A stretch of 64,000 nt of DNA, taken from NCBI GenBank assembly GCA_026874595.1, contig CM049306.1, positions 80,876,142 through 80,940,141 of the forward strand. The letters run 5' to 3'. Within the stretch, counting starts at the first letter, position 1; each line of letters begins with the position of its first letter. Below, piece by piece: positions 60,867-64,000 of this stretch. This DNA comes from Sipunculus nudus. Lineage: Eukaryota > Annelida > Sipuncula > Golfingiida > Sipunculidae. Under the pieces are notes generated by a model. That model had not been told where the DNA came from. It saw only the letters and a program-made list of their open reading frames with translations, and searched no databases. The position numbers and the translations under genes are program-made.

Positions 60867-63074
60867 GTGTGAGCATGATATGCAATAAGAATCATGAGCA
60901 TTTGATCACTCTACGTAGTCGAATCGAAGAAATTAATATTCTGGACAAGAATGAAAAAAAGCAAATATAATTGGTAGATTAACATTCACAGCTGATTAAT
61001 ACAGCTTTAAGATACCAACAACAGAATTTGGTTATGAATGAAGTTGAACTAATCTTCTGCACCTACAATTTCCCATTCAGACGGTCTATATTATATATTC
61101 AGTCCGGTTGTACTGCCTGGTCCTGTGTATTAGGTTCATTCAATGCTTTATATTTCCCAGACAATTATATACAAATACTAAAACAATTAACCAAGAATTG
61201 GTAAGTTTCGGAACAACGGAATTCATTACTGACCGGAACTAAAACTTCTCCAGGCCAAAAAAGAGGGTTGGAGACCAGTAAGTAAAAAGGGAAAAACATT
61301 GCACCACGTGACCCGAAATGCAGAGCTGGAATCTGATGAACATGGTTGTCACCAGAGGACTGTGACTTAGATATTTTTTTGCATGTTCTAATAGTAAGTA
61401 TAACCAGATGATTGTTTTAATGATATACTGTACATTTATATTGAGTATTATGTCACGATATTAGCATGAGAACTCTGGTTAGAGAGCTCACGTGTTTTGT
61501 TTGATGTTAATTTCAGTGCAATTTAATTCCGTGTGAGCCATCTCTGTTTGGCGGTCCCTATAGCAACGATTGTTAGATGTAGACTTCAAAGGATGGGCAC
61601 CTGTTAAGTTTGGTTTTCTCATGGGTTTATCTCTGGAGGCGTGTCCATATTAAAATTCATGTAATAATTGACAGTCGGCATAATAGGAAGTAGTGTTCGT
61701 TCAGAAGAAGATCAGAACTTGTGACGTCGGCAAGATATAAGTTATGTTGATATATGTTGTTCGCGACAAGTGCCTGATCAGTGCACCAGTTCGTGTAGCC
61801 GATATCGTCACATTACTTTTATCGCCTGTCGGTTTAAGAGTATCCCAGTAAGAGAACGTGATTGCAGGACCGAACAACAAAGCACTTAAATAATACCTAC
61901 GCATTCAGATCTATCCAAAAAAGAAAGCTGCAAAGAGCCTAAACATCCGTTTATCCGCGTGAGTTACTGTGGCTCTCGACAATAAACTTCCACTCAAATC
62001 ATGAGTGCAAGGTACCCATTCAATCAAAGTAATGCTTTAACCTCGTCTTCATGGATACAAAATGAAAACATGCATTCCACTGATAAAAAGTAGTCTGAAT
62101 TAAACTTAATATCTTTCATCTGACATATTTATTGACTTGTATATTAGGGGTCTAACGTTCTTGGTTTATCGATATGTTAATGTTAGGTCACGATGCAGTT
62201 TGGTGTAGTCATCAGTAATGACGCCTGACCGTGTGCCAGTGTCTTTCGTCGCTTGGGATGTATTTCGTTCAATTATTAGCGCAAAAAAAATTTAAAAAAA
62301 GGAACAGTTAAAAATACTCCTTGATAAAAGTCAGAAAATGTACTTAAAAATGCTAATTTGAACTCGGGCTAAATCAATCAGTAAAGCCTGTTTATGGACC
62401 GGGTGCATGACACTGCTTAAAAATTATATAATTTGGTGTCTGATCACCCGACCTTATCAAAATGAGAGATATATATATAACGCTTCCTTATGCATGTTCT
62501 TCACGCTTGTAATTTATACAACGGCTTTAAGAATTCATTCAATGTGTCCCCGAGGTAACACCATGTGACCTTATGTGTCTTACTGTAATGATGAAATGGA
62601 CTAGTCGATATGTTTTTTAATGTGCCAAAACAAGACAAAAAGAGCTCACCGGCTTTTGAGCGCATACCTGCGCCGCCGCATGACTTTGATCTTTATTACA
62701 TTCAAAGCATATAGGAAACTTCCTTGCCTTGAGCCGGCCTTTCCACAAAACCCTGCTCTAGTCCTTAATTAGTGACCCTTTAAATACATCAAACTGTATT
62801 GCATGCTGTCAAACACACACACATATATATCGACTCACAGAAATAAGTCGTGTTTCAATGAATATATATATTTTGATGTTATGGTGGGTAATGATCAGTT
62901 ATGGCAGAGTAGTTTGTCCTTAATTTTTGGAGCTGAGCAACTTTGCCATTTTTTTTAAATTCAGAATAAGTGTATAAACAAAGGGAATGTGAATCATATA
63001 GATATAGCACGAGCACGTGTCGCCCAAACTTGAGCATCTGTATTCTATACTCTACACCGATATATATATATATC

Positions 63075-63105
<31 letters not shown>

Positions 63106-63683
63106 TTATATTTATATTTAAATATATACCCTACTTTTTTCTGTAAACATATTCTCAAGAACTCATTTACATTGCACCTGTTGTAATTGTTTCCATCATG
63201 TAGCCCCTACGCATGGGCGGGGACAGAGGATATATTGTAATAAACAACTGAGTCATGATTTAGTAAGTTTTAGAACGGTGGTTGAATTACGCCACTGCTA
63301 AACCTTCCGCATGCATGTTTTTCGCGCTCTTAAATTAAGCTTTGGCCTTTGGCGTTAATTTGTTTCTCGAGGAACCAACTGCAGTACCATAAAACATATA
63401 TTGCAAAGTGCAGTGTGCCATTTATTATCATAAAATACTTTTGAGTGACCTAAAAACGAAAAGGGGCGTGCACCAGGAACTTCATAGAGGATATTGAACA
63501 TACGGGACTACAAACATGTTCATACAATTTGCCCCTTTAATAGACACACTCTGTTATCAACTTAATTTGACAAAACATTTGCTGTGTGTAAATATTACGC
63601 TTGAAATATATCTATTATCAACCTTTCTGTTTAAGAATAAAATAATATATAAAAACAACCCGCCAAAATGTAATAACCACATA

Positions 63684-63753
<70 letters not shown>

Positions 63754-63757
63754 CATA

Positions 63758-63796
<39 letters not shown>

Positions 63797-64000
63797 GCTT
63801 TATATTTGATGTGGTATTTAAATATATATATTTTACGGTATGGGTAATTGTTGGGGGGGGGGGATAATAGTCTAGAGGAAGTTGTTCTGCTGTATTTGTC
63901 AGGAGGTTATTATTAGGGGATGGGAGTGGTTATAATGCCCTAGCAAACAGACCCTGAATTCTTCCTATTCTTAGAGGGGTGGCTTTGTAGAGATACCAGA
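60867..64000. other. Downstream intergenic region without recognisable gene
   Basis: No exon-like frame with splice sites, no transposon ends seen. Contains interrupted (TA)n runs at about 63059-63125 and 63688-63797 and a G run at 63853-63863. Confidence 0.55.
63688..63797. repeat. (TA)n microsatellite
   Basis: About 110 bp of TA with a few GTATATAC interruptions; self-complementary. Confidence 0.95.

Noticed and set aside
61701-61904. Minus-strand frame in the right-hand intergenic region
   Set aside because: Short, no recognisable motif and no exon borders.
1-64000. tRNA, rRNA or bacterial operon features
   Set aside because: I found no cloverleaf with A and B boxes and no rRNA-like blocks by eye; splice structure throughout shows eukaryotic nuclear DNA. 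A tRNA-finding program would be decisive.

Overview
The window looks like nuclear DNA of a marine mollusc, most likely a bivalve. It is AT-rich and full of (TA)n microsatellites. Its genes have short exons with consensus GT/AG introns, and it carries a goose-type lysozyme, a giant TSP1/fibronectin-III secreted protein, and several decayed eukaryotic transposons. Nothing points to bacterial or organellar DNA. The species cannot be fixed from the sequence; bivalve is an inference from the gene families and from repeat style.

Region 1 (1-8.6 kb, minus strand) holds three secreted-protein genes head to tail. A complete six-exon goose-type lysozyme (4915-8554, 231 aa) keeps all three expected acidic active-site residues. 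Downstream of it lie two related cysteine-rich genes with a stanniocalcin-like cysteine pattern. The first (2949-4391) has a clear 3' end. The second (58-2439) continues in phase into three tandem cysteine-rich modules of the CxGP..QCC type and runs off the left edge. The cluster may be devoted to bacterial cell-wall defence or digestion (inference).

Region 2 (9.7-22.5 kb) is a transposon graveyard. It has a Ty3/gypsy-type LTR element (9755-14057) with integrase placed before reverse transcriptase (Gmr1-like order), decayed and internally deleted. It has an 885-bp fold-back element (15313-16197) with a TTA target duplication that can be proved against an empty paralogous site in the same window. 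There is a tyrosine-recombinase fragment (16605-17008), and a TIR-bounded element (19547-22476) that contains a dead Crypton/DUF3504-type recombinase gene.

Region 3 (24.5-60.7 kb, plus strand) is one giant gene. I could place 51 exons with consistent splice phases throughout (24529-59979, 3,338 codons plus stop), or 53 exons if a GC-AG intron near the end is used (stop at 60729, AATAAA 41 bp later). The product has a signal peptide, an arginine run, a TSP type-1 repeat, EGF-like cysteine-rich segments, a long series of FN3-like modules marked by recurring VDxTPP boundaries, and one jelly-roll/galactose-binding-like domain. Its introns carry minisatellites, dispersed repeats, and a 549-bp tandem duplication that copied the 3' end of exon 42.

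Region 4 (60.9-64 kb) has no recognisable gene, only microsatellites.
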